Below are positions 34,871 to 44,113 of a stretch of DNA of 64,000 bases, one piece after another (the stretch's first letter is position 1; the number at the start of each line of letters is the position of its first letter). The notes beneath the pieces are model-generated. The model did not search any database. It saw only the letters and a program-made list of their open reading frames with translations, and was not told where the DNA came from. Source of the stretch: Paraburkholderia lacunae (lineage in GTDB: Bacteria; Pseudomonadota; Gammaproteobacteria; Burkholderiales; Burkholderiaceae); assembly GCF_003353175.1 (NCBI RefSeq), contig NZ_QHKS01000020.1, positions 1-64,000 of the forward strand, given 5' to 3'. A program made the position numbers and the translations under genes.

Positions 34871-36163
34871 ATGCAGGTCACAGGTATGTTGTACGGTGCG
34901 CGGCTGCTGCAATTCGGAGGTTTTCCGGCCGCGGAGGTACTAGGCCCGGACGCGAGTGAGGAGCAAATCAAGGCATTGCTCGACCGCTACGGGTCGGTGT
35001 TCGTGAAACCGGTGTTCAAAGGCGGCGTCGGGAAGAAGGGCAAGGCGGGCCTGGTTGGACGTGCAAGTGATCTCAAGAGTGCGCTGCGGGAAAAGGAGCG
35101 TCTTTATTTCGTCGAGCATCGGCACGGCAATCAGGTCGCCAAGTCCAATGGCGTCACGTTCGAAGGGGCGGTCCCTGTCGAGCATGAGGTTTACTTCTCG
35201 ATCACCGACTCGACGCGTTTCCGTGCGCCGACGATGACGCTCACACATCATGGCGGTGTGGACATCGAGGAACTCGACCGGAGTCTGGTCGCGCAGATAC
35301 CGTTCGATCCGCTCACCGGACTGAAGGCATTTGTCGTCGCCAATGCGTTGTCCGCGCTGAAGGCACCGAAGGAAATCATCTCGCCGCTGGTTCAGCACTT
35401 GCCCAAGCTATGGGAGCTGTATCACAACTTCGGCATGACGACGCTCGAATTGAACCCGATTCGAATGCGTGCGGAGCGCAACGGCCGGCTCGTACCGGTG
35501 GCGTGCGACTTCAAGGGCGGGTTCGATCGGGATGACACCCGCTGGCAGCGCCTGAACCTGCCGCCCCATCTTTTCTCGATGGACTACTCGGACTTCGAGC
35601 AGGAGATCAATCAGCTTCGTACCTACCAGGGGCAGAGCGATGTATACGTGATCAACGATCGCGGAACGATCCTTGCCCCGACGTTCGGCGGCGGCGCCAA
35701 TTCGCTCGTATCGGAGATGCTGGGCGACGACGCCATTATTTCCTCGGACTTCGGCGGAAACCCGCCTTACGAGAAGATGAAGCAAGTAGCACGTATCTGT
35801 TTCAAGCACTGGCTCAAGCAGACGAACGTCCTCTTCATTATTGGCGGCAAGTCGAACAACACGGACATCTTCGAAACCTTCCGCGCGATGGCTGATGCGC
35901 TTCGCGAATATTTCAGCGAGCACGGACCGACGCCGCTGCACGTGGTGATTGGCCGAGGCGGTCCGAACCTCGTGCGCGGCATGGGTGCAATGCGGGATAC
36001 CTGTGATGCGCTCGGCTTGCCATACAGCATGTTCGGCTTCGACTCGGATATCAGCGAGGTCATTTACTACGCGAAGGCATGTGACGAGTGGATGAAGTCC
36101 GGTGGTCGCGACCGAGTGGCAACCATGATGACGGCCACTCAGCCCACGTCGTCCGCTGCATGA
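34871..36163 (+). CDS. ATP-citrate-lyase-like ATP-grasp subunit (succinyl-CoA synthetase beta type)
   Basis: 430 residues from ATG 34871 with AGGAGG upstream. The N-terminal ATP-grasp part reads VFVKPVFKGGVGKKGKAGLVG, matching the KRGKxGLVG segment of ATP-citrate lyase small subunits, followed by VYFSITDSTRFRAPTMTLTH, HGGVDIEELD and TLELNPIRM with the conserved NP. The second half (YVINDRGTILAPTFGGGANS, GGNPPYEKM) is the CoA-ligase-type domain. It should form a CoA ester at ATP cost together with the next gene product, 21 bp downstream. Citrate is the obvious candidate substrate, but other carboxylates are possible. Confidence 0.78.
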   Translation: MQVTGMLYGARLLQFGGFPAAEVLGPDASEEQIKALLDRYGSVFVKPVFKGGVGKKGKAGLVGRASDLKSALREKERLYFVEHRHGNQVAKSNGVTFEGAVPVEHEVYFSITDSTRFRAPTMTLTHHGGVDIEELDRSLVAQIPFDPLTGLKAFVVANALSALKAPKEIISPLVQHLPKLWELYHNFGMTTLELNPIRMRAERNGRLVPVACDFKGGFDRDDTRWQRLNLPPHLFSMDYSDFEQEINQLRTYQGQSDVYVINDRGTILAPTFGGGANSLVSEMLGDDAIISSDFGGNPPYEKMKQVARICFKHWLKQTNVLFIIGGKSNNTDIFETFRAMADALREYFSEHGPTPLHVVIGRGGPNLVRGMGAMRDTCDALGLPYSMFGFDSDISEVIYYAKACDEWMKSGGRDRVATMMTATQPTSSAA

Positions 36164-36184
36164 CCAGCAAGAACGGAGACCACC

Positions 36185-38890
36185 GTGTACAAGCAAGGTG
36201 TAGGTGATTTCAAGTACTACGTCGGTATCGGTTCGCTCGCGCAGGCCGCGACTCGCGACGACCGTGTTTGCGTGTTAAACATTCTCGGCAGCGAGTCGCG
36301 GCAGGTGACGCCGGCCGGCCATATTTATTCCGGCGGCAATGTCGTGTTCGGGACGTCGCCAGGACGACGGGGACAGGTTCTCGAGACTTCGATCGGCAAC
36401 ATTCCCGTCTACAACAACGTGGTGGAAGGTCTGGAGGACGGACACGCGTTCAATTGTGGCGTGATCTACCTGCCACCGTCTGCGGCGCGTGACGGCGTCG
36501 CGGAATTGATTCGCGTGAACCGCAGCCTGAAGAAGATCTTCATCGTGACTGAGAAGATGTCAGTGCACGATTCGCGCGAGATTCGCGCGATGGGCCAGCA
36601 AAATGGCATCGATATATTCGGCGGCAACAGTCTGGGCGTTGCCGACGCGTGGAACCGGGTGCGGATCGGCGGCGCGTTGGGCGGCGATAGCCCTGATGAA
36701 TCGCTGAGGAAAGGGTCGATTGCTATCCTCTCGAACTCCGGTGGTTTCACGACAACGATCGCGAGCTATCTGCGGATGGCCGGCTGGGGTACGACGACCC
36801 TGATCTCGAGCGGCAAGGATGTGTACATTCATTTCGCCGCGCCCGAATTCGCGTTTGCCCTTGCCAACGACGCGCGCAGCAAGGCTGCGGTGCTGTACGC
36901 CGAGCCGGGAGGCTATTACGAACTCGACGCACATTTCACCAAGCCGGTGGTGGCATGCGTGGTCGGCAGGTGGAAACGCAAGCTGACGCGTGCTGTAGGC
37001 CATGCGGGCGCACTGGCGGGTGGAGACGATGACGCGCAAGCCAAGGAGCGCTGGTTCATGGAGAAGTTCGGTGTCGACGGCGTGTTTACGCCCGAGTCGC
37101 CGGTAGTCTCTGCGAGGGGCGCACTGGTTACCAATATTGCGCACATTCCGGCGGCGCTTACCGCCGTCATGCGGGAGAACGGCGCGCTTCCGGATTTCGC
37201 GCCGGAAGGCAGTCTCGCGCTGAAGCCGTGGTTCAAGTCATGCAACGGGCTATTGCTGCCGCCCGAACTTGATATTCCAACGGCTGACGCGATGCCGCCG
37301 TACGACGAACAGATCGCTGCGCTGAACCGGCAAGTTGGCGCGGTACCGCCTCGTCAAAACATGAAGGATGCGTCTGGCGCCTCGCGGATGGACCCGAAGA
37401 CTCAGGTGTCCAGCCTGCACGGCGTGTCGATGCTCCAGGCCGCCCAGCGATCGCTTGAGGCGAATGTGTGTCTCGCGCTGCTGCACGATCCAGGGGATGA
37501 GAACGACGCGAAGCTGGTCAATGTCGCGATCGGCGCCGAAATCAACCTGAATGGCAATCCGGCACTCGCAGCGGCACAGGCGGCGCGCGAGGCCGGCAAT
37601 GCGCCGAACAGTGTGCTCGCCGCCGCCCTGAGCATTGTCGGTCCGCGCCGCGCGGCGGGCGCGCGGCAGGCAGTGCGCGCGCTCATCGATCTCGGGACGA
37701 GCGCAGGTCTGCACGATGCGCTCGACGAGACTTTCGACGTGACCACGATGCCAACGGATGCGGCGACGCGCGAAATACTGATTGGTGGCGAGCGGGATGC
37801 AACCGCGCAGCTTGTCCTGGCCGGTCTGAAGGAGCGTGGCGTGCAATCGGTGTTCGTCCGTTATCTCGAGTCGCTCGGCGAGCACCCGCGTGCAGACGCC
37901 GTGCTTGCAGCGATAACGACGACGCTTGCATGGAACCCATTGATGCGCAAACGGGTGTCCCGGCTGACGGCGGAAAGCCTGCCGTGGTGGATGCGCCTGT
38001 TCGGCACGCTGATCGGCGCATCGATCGACGAGGCACAGCATCGACCAGAATCCGTATGCGGAATTCCGAACGCCGAGATCGTCGGTCGTCGCTCCCTGAC
38101 GGAGATGGCTTGCATTGCCCTGATCGGCGTGGAGCCGACCCCCGCGGATCTGTTTGCGTTCGAAACCCTGGTCGGGCTTCTGCTGACTAACGGTCCCGGC
38201 GCCATTTCGGCGCAGGGGGCGAAAGGAGCGACATCCGCTGACGGTCCGGAAAACCCGGATCGTGTCCAGCTGAATAAGGCGATGGTGGGTTTTCTCACTC
38301 ACTCGGGTTTCGCGCACGGAGGCAATGGTTTCGAAGGTGTTGCCTTCCTGCTCGAGCGTTTCAGGGGTGTCGGGCTGGCCGATCCCGGGAACCCGGCGCA
38401 TGGACTTGACCTGAAAGCGATGGCGACGGACTTTGCCCGCGTATACGGTATCGAGCGTGCGCGGCGCAAGGAGGCCGGCGCGCACGCGGTTGGGGCGTTG
38501 CCGTGCATCAACCATCCGGTATTCAAGGGTAAGCCGGTCAACGTCGACCCACGCGAGGCGTTCGTGCTCAAGCTTTACGACGGCCGGGGCGAGTACAACA
38601 TCTTTCACGACTACTACCGCACGCTGGTGCAGGCCTTGTACGACGAAAACGTGACGCGCAATGTGTTCGCGGTCAACATCGACGCTGTCATAGCGTCACT
38701 ACTGCTGAAGATGTTGTGGAGCCGGCACCAGGCCGGCGACGTCTCTGAGCAGGAACTCGAGACGGCGGCCTTCGCCGTCTTCCTGTACGGCCGGATGATC
38801 GGCTGTGCCGCGGAGATCGACGATCACCTCAATCGCGGCCGTGACCTTGACACGCGAACATCACAAGCGATGGTGCGGTACGTCGCGTAG
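36185..38890 (+). CDS. ATP-citrate-lyase-like subunit: CoA-ligase alpha domain fused to citrate-synthase-like domain
   Basis: 901 residues from GTG 36185 with CGGAGA upstream. Residues about 1-390 are the succinyl-CoA synthetase alpha-like part: KGSIAILSNSGGFTTTIASY and the phosphohistidine loop GHAGALAGG. From about 400 on comes the citrate-synthase-homology domain: LLLTNGPGAISAQGAKGA, FLTHSGFAHGGNGFEGVAFL, CINHPVFKGKPVNVDPRE and NVFAVNIDAVIASLL, where the Asp matches the catalytic Asp of ATP-citrate lyase. Bacterial AclA is about 600 residues, so this form is longer by a middle region of roughly 150 residues. In a non-autotroph such an enzyme would more likely cleave an imported carboxylate than fix CO2. 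Confidence 0.8.
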   Translation: MYKQGVGDFKYYVGIGSLAQAATRDDRVCVLNILGSESRQVTPAGHIYSGGNVVFGTSPGRRGQVLETSIGNIPVYNNVVEGLEDGHAFNCGVIYLPPSAARDGVAELIRVNRSLKKIFIVTEKMSVHDSREIRAMGQQNGIDIFGGNSLGVADAWNRVRIGGALGGDSPDESLRKGSIAILSNSGGFTTTIASYLRMAGWGTTTLISSGKDVYIHFAAPEFAFALANDARSKAAVLYAEPGGYYELDAHFTKPVVACVVGRWKRKLTRAVGHAGALAGGDDDAQAKERWFMEKFGVDGVFTPESPVVSARGALVTNIAHIPAALTAVMRENGALPDFAPEGSLALKPWFKSCNGLLLPPELDIPTADAMPPYDEQIAALNRQVGAVPPRQNMKDASGASRMDPKTQVSSLHGVSMLQAAQRSLEANVCLALLHDPGDENDAKLVNVAIGAEINLNGNPALAAAQAAREAGNAPNSVLAAALSIVGPRRAAGARQAVRALIDLGTSAGLHDALDETFDVTTMPTDAATREILIGGERDATAQLVLAGLKERGVQSVFVRYLESLGEHPRADAVLAAITTTLAWNPLMRKRVSRLTAESLPWWMRLFGTLIGASIDEAQHRPESVCGIPNAEIVGRRSLTEMACIALIGVEPTPADLFAFETLVGLLLTNGPGAISAQGAKGATSADGPENPDRVQLNKAMVGFLTHSGFAHGGNGFEGVAFLLERFRGVGLADPGNPAHGLDLKAMATDFARVYGIERARRKEAGAHAVGALPCINHPVFKGKPVNVDPREAFVLKLYDGRGEYNIFHDYYRTLVQALYDENVTRNVFAVNIDAVIASLLLKMLWSRHQAGDVSEQELETAAFAVFLYGRMIGCAAEIDDHLNRGRDLDTRTSQAMVRYVA

Positions 38891-38920
38891 TGGGTAGCAG
38901 GATGGGCACGCATGCGTGGG

Positions 38921-38954
38921 GACGCTAAGCGCCGCTAAGAGCCGCTAAGAGCCG
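38921..38954 (+). repeat. Short 10-bp tandem repeat
   Basis: GACGCTAAGC, GCCGCTAAGA, GCCGCTAAGA and the start of a fourth unit follow each other between the lyase gene and the regulatory box of the two-component system. Too short to assign a role. Confidence 0.5.
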
Positions 38955-38995
38955 CGTCAGCGACACAGCACCGAGGGTTACCCCTGATTCGAAAA

Positions 38996-39027
38996 TTCAG
39001 GTTGCGTTCAGGTGGCGCTGCTAAATA
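38996..39027 (+). promoter_or_regulatory. OmpR-type direct-repeat box and -10 of the two-component operon
   Basis: TTCAG at 38996 and TTCAG at 39007, 11 bp apart and sharing the spacer GTTGCG with the box at 47164-47190. TAAATA (39022-39027) lies 10 nt after the second repeat. The first repeat position of the other boxes is degenerate here. It suggests autoregulation of the gene pair at 39130. Confidence 0.6.
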
Positions 39028-39129
39028 TTCATTCGTACAGGAGCGGAAAGCACCGCCGAATCAGTGCATTGCTTGTGATGGTAGCGAGTTTGCGCTAGCC
39101 TGAGATCATCGGAGACGCTGCCTCGATAT

Positions 39130-39795
39130 ATGAAAATTCTGATCGTTGAAGACCAACGCAAGCTTGGTCTGTTTCTTAAGCAAGCGTTGATCGAGCGTGC
39201 TTATACCGCTACTTGGGTAGGAAGTTGCGCTGAGGCGCGCGACGCGCTCTGTGAGACCAATTACGACGTCATCGTGCTGGATCTTGGCTTGCCTGACGGC
39301 GATGGTCTCGCCCTGCTGCGCGAATGGCGCAGCGCAGGATTTAACGAGCCCGTGCTGATTCTCAGTGCACGCGACGCGGTGGAGGATCGCATCAGCGGTC
39401 TCGACGTGGGCGCCGACGATTACCTGGCCAAGCCGTTCAGCGTAGAAGAACTGCTGGCACGTTTGCGATCCCTGTTGCGGCGACAGTCCGCCGTGAAGGA
39501 GACGGTGCTGCAGCACCAGGGCGTCAAGCTCGATCTCCTGAGCCGTACGGTGCATCTGAACGGGCAGCCGGTCGACGTGACCAGCCGCGAATTCGCCTTG
39601 CTCGAAATATTTCTGCAGAACCCCGGTCGAATTCTGCCCCGTACTCTGATTTCCGAGAAGATCTGGGAATCTCACTATGACGTCGACACCAATCTCCTCG
39701 ATGTTTACATGAGTCGGCTGCGCGCCAAGTTCGAGGTCCCGCTCGGCAAGGCGCTCTTCAAGACCGTTCGTGGCGTAGGCTATCAGCTCATATGA
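39130..39795 (+). CDS. OmpR-family response regulator
   Basis: 221 residues. Receiver domain with VEDQ at the N terminus, phospho-acceptor Asp51 (VIVLDLGLPDGDG) and Lys in LAKPFS; C-terminal winged helix with DVTSREFALLEIFLQNPG and TNLLDVYMSRLRAKF...TVRGVGYQL. Closest in style to the metal/TctD/QseB branch. It overlaps the kinase gene by 4 bp (ATGA). OmpR proteins bind direct repeats spaced about 11 bp, exactly what is seen upstream of this gene and of five others in the window, so it is the prime candidate for the regulator of the 25-47 kb segment. Confidence 0.93.
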   Translation: MKILIVEDQRKLGLFLKQALIERAYTATWVGSCAEARDALCETNYDVIVLDLGLPDGDGLALLREWRSAGFNEPVLILSARDAVEDRISGLDVGADDYLAKPFSVEELLARLRSLLRRQSAVKETVLQHQGVKLDLLSRTVHLNGQPVDVTSREFALLEIFLQNPGRILPRTLISEKIWESHYDVDTNLLDVYMSRLRAKFEVPLGKALFKTVRGVGYQLI

Positions 39796-41207
39796 AATCG
39801 ATCGGGGCTCGCCTCGCGATCTGCTACGTACTTGCCTCAACGGTGACGTTCGCCTCGCTGTTTCTGGCCGGACGCTACTTCATGGAGCGGCATGCGATTC
39901 ATGCGCTGGACCTGCTCAACGAATCCGAGTTCGAACAACTGAAGGCGGGTGTCGGCCCTGCCGGCAAGGCGTTGTCGCAGGACGTGCTGCGAAATCGCGT
40001 GCACGCCATGATGAGCGATGACCTCGAACTCTTCTATGTCGAGGTCGATGCACCGAACGGCGATGTCGTGTTTCGCTCGCAGGGCCTGCGTGGCCATCAG
40101 ATCCCCGTGTTGCCGAAGGCCCACGTCTTCAATGCGTTTGTCGATGGGTTGGGCGAATTGCGGGCGGGTCTGTTTCCGTTGGGACCGTACAAGGTCCTTA
40201 TCGCCACCTCGAAGAACCACGTAAAGGTGGTGATGGAGGGTTACGAACGGACCTTCTACGGGTTGTTGCTGGTCATGATCGTAGTCAGCAGCGTCATTGG
40301 CTACGGCTTCAGCCGGATGGCGCTGCGCCCGCTCAGGTTGATCCAGGACACTGCCGACCGAATTCGCTCGGATAATCTTAGCGAACGGATTCCAGTCGCG
40401 GCGGCGAAGGACGAAATTTCCGACCTGGCGCGCCTGCTCAACCAGATGTTCGATCGTCTCGAGATTTCGTTCGACCAGATTCGCCGATTCACTGCGGAGG
40501 CGTCCCATGAACTCAAGACCCCGTTGACGTTGGTGCGGCTGCAGGCGGAGAAACTGGTGATGGAGGGGCAGTTGCTGCCGGTGCAGGAACAGGCTGTGCA
40601 GATCCAGATCAAGGAACTCGCGCAGCTCAATCGCATCATCGAGGATTTGTTGTTTCTGTCGCGCGCCGATGCACGTGCCATTACACTCGATCTCAGACTG
40701 CAGGACCCCGAGCCATTTCTGCAGTGCTTCGCACAGGACGCCCATGTGTTGGCGGAGCATCAGCAACTGCGATTTTTCCTGACCCACCACGGTTGCGGAC
40801 AGGTGGCCATTGAACCGAAATGGTTGCGGCAGGTGCTGCTCAATCTGCTGAGCAATGCGCTCTCGGCATCGCCGGCGGGCGGTCGGATCACGTTGCGCTC
40901 CACGCTCATGGATGGCACGTGGCAAGTGAGTATCGAGGATGAGGGTCCGGGCGTGCCTGAGGAGCAGCGTGGACGCATCTTCGAGCGCTTCGTGCGTATC
41001 AACCGCCCCGGTGAGGACAAGGGCACCGGACTTGGCTTGGCCATCTGCCGCAGCCTTGTTGAACTGCACGGTGGTCGCATCTTCGCCGAGTCCGCGCATG
41101 GCGGCTGCGGCTTGCGAATGGTGTTCGAGATTCCTGCTGAGACGTCGACCGACGGTGCAGTCGCCACATCGCAAGATATTCCATTGCGCGAAGCAGACGC
41201 GACCTGA
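39792..41207 (+). CDS. Membrane sensor histidine kinase, partner of the adjacent regulator
   Basis: 471 residues. Two membrane segments (about 8-28 and 154-175) enclose a periplasmic sensor of about 125 residues; HAMP follows, then the H box FTAEASHELKTPLTLVR with His239, and the N, G1 and G2 boxes (LLNLLSNAL, IEDEGPGVPEEQRGRIFERF, GTGLGLAICRSL). The N-terminal pattern resembles heavy-metal-type sensor kinases, but the ligand cannot be named. Coupled to the response-regulator gene. Confidence 0.92.
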   Translation: MKSIGARLAICYVLASTVTFASLFLAGRYFMERHAIHALDLLNESEFEQLKAGVGPAGKALSQDVLRNRVHAMMSDDLELFYVEVDAPNGDVVFRSQGLRGHQIPVLPKAHVFNAFVDGLGELRAGLFPLGPYKVLIATSKNHVKVVMEGYERTFYGLLLVMIVVSSVIGYGFSRMALRPLRLIQDTADRIRSDNLSERIPVAAAKDEISDLARLLNQMFDRLEISFDQIRRFTAEASHELKTPLTLVRLQAEKLVMEGQLLPVQEQAVQIQIKELAQLNRIIEDLLFLSRADARAITLDLRLQDPEPFLQCFAQDAHVLAEHQQLRFFLTHHGCGQVAIEPKWLRQVLLNLLSNALSASPAGGRITLRSTLMDGTWQVSIEDEGPGVPEEQRGRIFERFVRINRPGEDKGTGLGLAICRSLVELHGGRIFAESAHGGCGLRMVFEIPAETSTDGAVATSQDIPLREADAT

Positions 41208-41282
41208 CTCGTGTGGGTCGCTGCGCGTGTCGGCGCCGGGATGTTACCGGGGGGGCGCGATCTTGTGTTTGCGTCGGCGATC

Positions 41283-42083
41283 TCAGAGATCGCGCTGATA
41301 GCCGAGGTAGTACGAGAACTGATTGGTTTGTTTGACATTGGTGAGACCGCGGCCCACCGAGAACAGCAGTCGATCGCGGTCTGTGAGGTTGTATTGTCCA
41401 CCAAGGTTGAAAGCCAGTGACGATGGATCGGCGGCGGTGGCAGCGCTGGTATAGAACACTTCCCCGCCGAGTTCGAGCTGCTCGTTAATCTTGCGCACGG
41501 CCGCCCAACCTGCAATCCAATAACCCTTCTCGTTCCCATGACGATTGACGACATAACCTCCGCCGCCGAAGGTTGTCCAGTCACCGATCGTTTTCTGCAC
41601 CCACAACGGCAGCAACACATGGCTGTGACCGTCGCCAAGGCCGAGGTGATCGTTGCCTGTGGGAAGAGTCACGCTAGGGCTGAATGCCACTTGAGGGCGG
41701 ATACCCTTGTCGTCTTCTGTAATGAAGCGGTACTTGACGCCGAGTTCCATGTCGCTGAACCCGTAGTGGAGTTTCTCGCCGCTCAGATGCATGAATGACA
41801 TGCCGAGATTCGCGCTGACCTCGAGGTTCTCGGTCGCGCCGTAGTTGATCTCGACAGCGGGCAGCGCACCGCTGTGTTCATCTTGTCTGACGGTGCCGGT
41901 GGCACCCGCGTTGATCTCGAAATGCCCCTTTTCAACGGGTTCTGCATCGTCCGTCACGAAGGGCAGGGTGGCTAGGGCGCTGTGGCACGCCAGCAATGTA
42001 CCGGCGGAGAGTATCGTTGCTACGATCCGCGGGCCGGTACGGGCGAGACGAGCCGTAGGGGTTCGGCGGGGAAAGCTGGACAT
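41283..42083 (-). CDS. Outer-membrane barrel protein, MetA/transporter family
   Basis: 266 residues from ATG 42083 (MSSFPRRTPT); the open frame extends to 42248 through the permease stop region. Signal peptide to about residue 37 (LLACHSALA). Beta-strand pattern with AVEINYGATENLEVSANLGM, DMELGVKYRF, VAFSPSVTLPTGND and SYYLGYQRDL; the last residues suit a barrel end. Last gene of the ABC transporter unit, so it may supply the outer-membrane route for the same solute. Convergent with the kinase gene. Confidence 0.75.
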   Translation of the reverse strand: MSSFPRRTPTARLARTGPRIVATILSAGTLLACHSALATLPFVTDDAEPVEKGHFEINAGATGTVRQDEHSGALPAVEINYGATENLEVSANLGMSFMHLSGEKLHYGFSDMELGVKYRFITEDDKGIRPQVAFSPSVTLPTGNDHLGLGDGHSHVLLPLWVQKTIGDWTTFGGGGYVVNRHGNEKGYWIAGWAAVRKINEQLELGGEVFYTSAATAADPSSLAFNLGGQYNLTDRDRLLFSVGRGLTNVKQTNQFSYYLGYQRDL

Positions 42084-42211
42084 AGTATTCGGTATCCTAA
42101 GGTGTTTTTTGTTTGGCACCTCAAGTGGGGGGCTTGAAGGTGCATGGGTAGGGGCGTGCGGTCGGCGCACCAGGGGGAAAACGGCGGCCGCACGCAACGG
42201 CCACCATCGGG

Positions 42212-43081
42212 TTAATGGCCGATTTCGGTAAACTGCGGCGGACGCCATTTGAGAAGCTTGTTCTCAAGCTGGGTGAGCAGGAACTCCGCACCCAGCGCCA
42301 CGACCGCCAGGACGATCATCGCGGCGAAAACCCCGGCTGCGTTGAAGGCACCCTGAGCCGTCGAGATCAGCAGACCGATGCCTTGCCGGGAGCCAAGGAA
42401 TTCACCCACCACGGCCCCAACGAGCGCGAAACCGAAGCTGACGTGCAGGCTCGCCAGAATCCAGCTCATGGCCGCGGGCAGCACCACTGTCAGGGTGACC
42501 TGACGCTTCGACGCACCGAGGATGTGGGCGTTGGCGATGAGATTCCGGTCCGCTTCGCGCACGCCCTGGAAGGCGTTGGCGAATACCACGAAGAACACCA
42601 TCACGACTGCCAGCGCAACCTTCGACGCCATGCCCAGTCCCAGCGCGATGATGAACACCGATCCAAGCACGACGCGCGGAATCGAATTGGCGATCTTGAT
42701 GTAGAGACTGAATACGTCGGCAAGCAGCTTGTTGCGGCCAAGCGCAATGCCCGCGATGACGCCGCCCACGCCACCGATCAGGAAGCCGAGTCCGGTTTCC
42801 TCCAGCGTCACTAGCACCTGCACCCAAAGCGGGCCCTGCGAGGTGCCCTCGGTCAGCCATGTCCAGATCTGGCTGACGATCATCGACGGCATGGAGAAAA
42901 AGAATGGATCGATCCATCCCGTTTGTCCCGCCAGTTCCCAGCCGCCGAGGGTCACCACCAGCACCGCGATGCGAAGTATGTGAACCAGCGTTTGGCGACG
43001 GCGCATTTTCCCTTGCGCTTCGAGTTCCACCTGGCGCAGTTCGATCTCCTGCGTCGGCAATCCAGTCATTCGGGTATTCAT
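42212..43081 (-). CDS. ABC transporter permease, NitT/TauT (SsuC) type
   Basis: 289 residues, six hydrophobic segments, with the permease loop ANAHILGASKRQVTLTVVLP (EAA-like: ANAxxLGAS) typical of nitrate/taurine/sulfonate importers. The first 35 residues are a cytoplasmic, charged stretch. It follows the ATPase gene by 27 bp. Confidence 0.92.
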   Translation of the reverse strand: MNTRMTGLPTQEIELRQVELEAQGKMRRRQTLVHILRIAVLVVTLGGWELAGQTGWIDPFFFSMPSMIVSQIWTWLTEGTSQGPLWVQVLVTLEETGLGFLIGGVGGVIAGIALGRNKLLADVFSLYIKIANSIPRVVLGSVFIIALGLGMASKVALAVVMVFFVVFANAFQGVREADRNLIANAHILGASKRQVTLTVVLPAAMSWILASLHVSFGFALVGAVVGEFLGSRQGIGLLISTAQGAFNAAGVFAAMIVLAVVALGAEFLLTQLENKLLKWRPPQFTEIGH

Positions 43082-43108
43082 GGTGTTCCTCGCAATGCCT
43101 GCGGGCAG

Positions 43109-43933
43109 TCAGATATGGACTTCATCGCGCAGATCGTTCCAGATCTGGCGGGAGAGTTCGATAAAACGTGGCGAATAGCGCGCCTCCGAGACCTCGCGGG
43201 GGCGCGGCAAGCCGATTTCGTAGGAGGCTTTGACGGTGGCCGGCCCGGACGTCAGCACGAAGACTTTGTCGGCGAGTGCAATCGCTTCTTCGATATCGTG
43301 TGTGACGAAAACCACTGAAGCACCGTTGACGCTCCATAGATGCAGCAGTTCGTCCTGCATCAGTGCGCGCGTCTGCACGTCGAGCGCCGAGAATGGCTCA
43401 TCCATCAAGAGGATTTCGGGCTCGTTGATGAAGGTCTGCGCAAGAGCCACGCGTTTGCGCATGCCGCCCGACAACTGGTGCGGATAGTGCCGTTCGAAGC
43501 GCGACAGGCCGACCCGGCGAATCCAGTCCATGGCTTTGTCGTGAGCTTCATCCTTGCGCATGCCGCGATAGATCGGCCCGGCGGCGACGTTATCGAGCAC
43601 GCTCTTCCAGGGGAAAACCGCATCGCTCTGAAACACGAAGCCGATGCGGCGGTCGATGCCCGTCACCGGTTGGCCCCAGATCCGGACCGTGCCGGCGCTC
43701 GGCCGGGCGAGGCCGGTGATCAGGCTGAGCGTGGTGGACTTGCCGCAGCCAGTGGGGCCCACCACGGCGCAGAACTGACCTTTCTCCACGCTCATGCTGA
43801 AGTTCTGCAGCGCCATGATGGCCTTGCCCTCCGGGCTGACGAACCTGCGACTGACGCGCTCGAGTTCGATTGCGGGCGTGGTGCCGCCGATGTTTGCGGC
43901 CGCAGGCCTGCCGGTTGCCAGTTGGACTGTCAT
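43109..43933 (-). CDS. ABC transporter ATP-binding protein, NitT/TauT type
   Basis: 274 residues. Walker A GPTGCGKSTT, Q-loop FVFQSDAVFPWKSVLDN, signature LSGGMRKRVALAQ, Walker B ILLMDEPFSALD and the switch His in VFVTHDIEEA. ATPase of a nitrate/taurine/sulfonate-like importer. Its start is 180 bp after the end of the binding-protein gene. Confidence 0.94.
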   Translation of the reverse strand: MTVQLATGRPAAANIGGTTPAIELERVSRRFVSPEGKAIMALQNFSMSVEKGQFCAVVGPTGCGKSTTLSLITGLARPSAGTVRIWGQPVTGIDRRIGFVFQSDAVFPWKSVLDNVAAGPIYRGMRKDEAHDKAMDWIRRVGLSRFERHYPHQLSGGMRKRVALAQTFINEPEILLMDEPFSALDVQTRALMQDELLHLWSVNGASVVFVTHDIEEAIALADKVFVLTSGPATVKASYEIGLPRPREVSEARYSPRFIELSRQIWNDLRDEVHI

Positions 43934-44113
43934 AGGTAACTCACCTTAAGTGCCAGATTCTCGTTGTGGAATGGGCGCGCCGCGTCGTGGCGGCGTTCGC
44001 GCGTTGGAGCAGGGCGATGAGCGCGACCCCTCATCGAAACAGGGATCGACCTCGCGGCCGCGGCACGCCGCAGTCGCGATGCGAACAGATCGCCACGGCC
44101 CGTGAACCCGGCA

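Noticed and set aside
39028..39032. Third repeat (TTCAT) for the box upstream of the response regulator
   Set aside because: It is out of phase with the 11-bp steps (21 bp from the previous repeat) and overlaps the -10 region.
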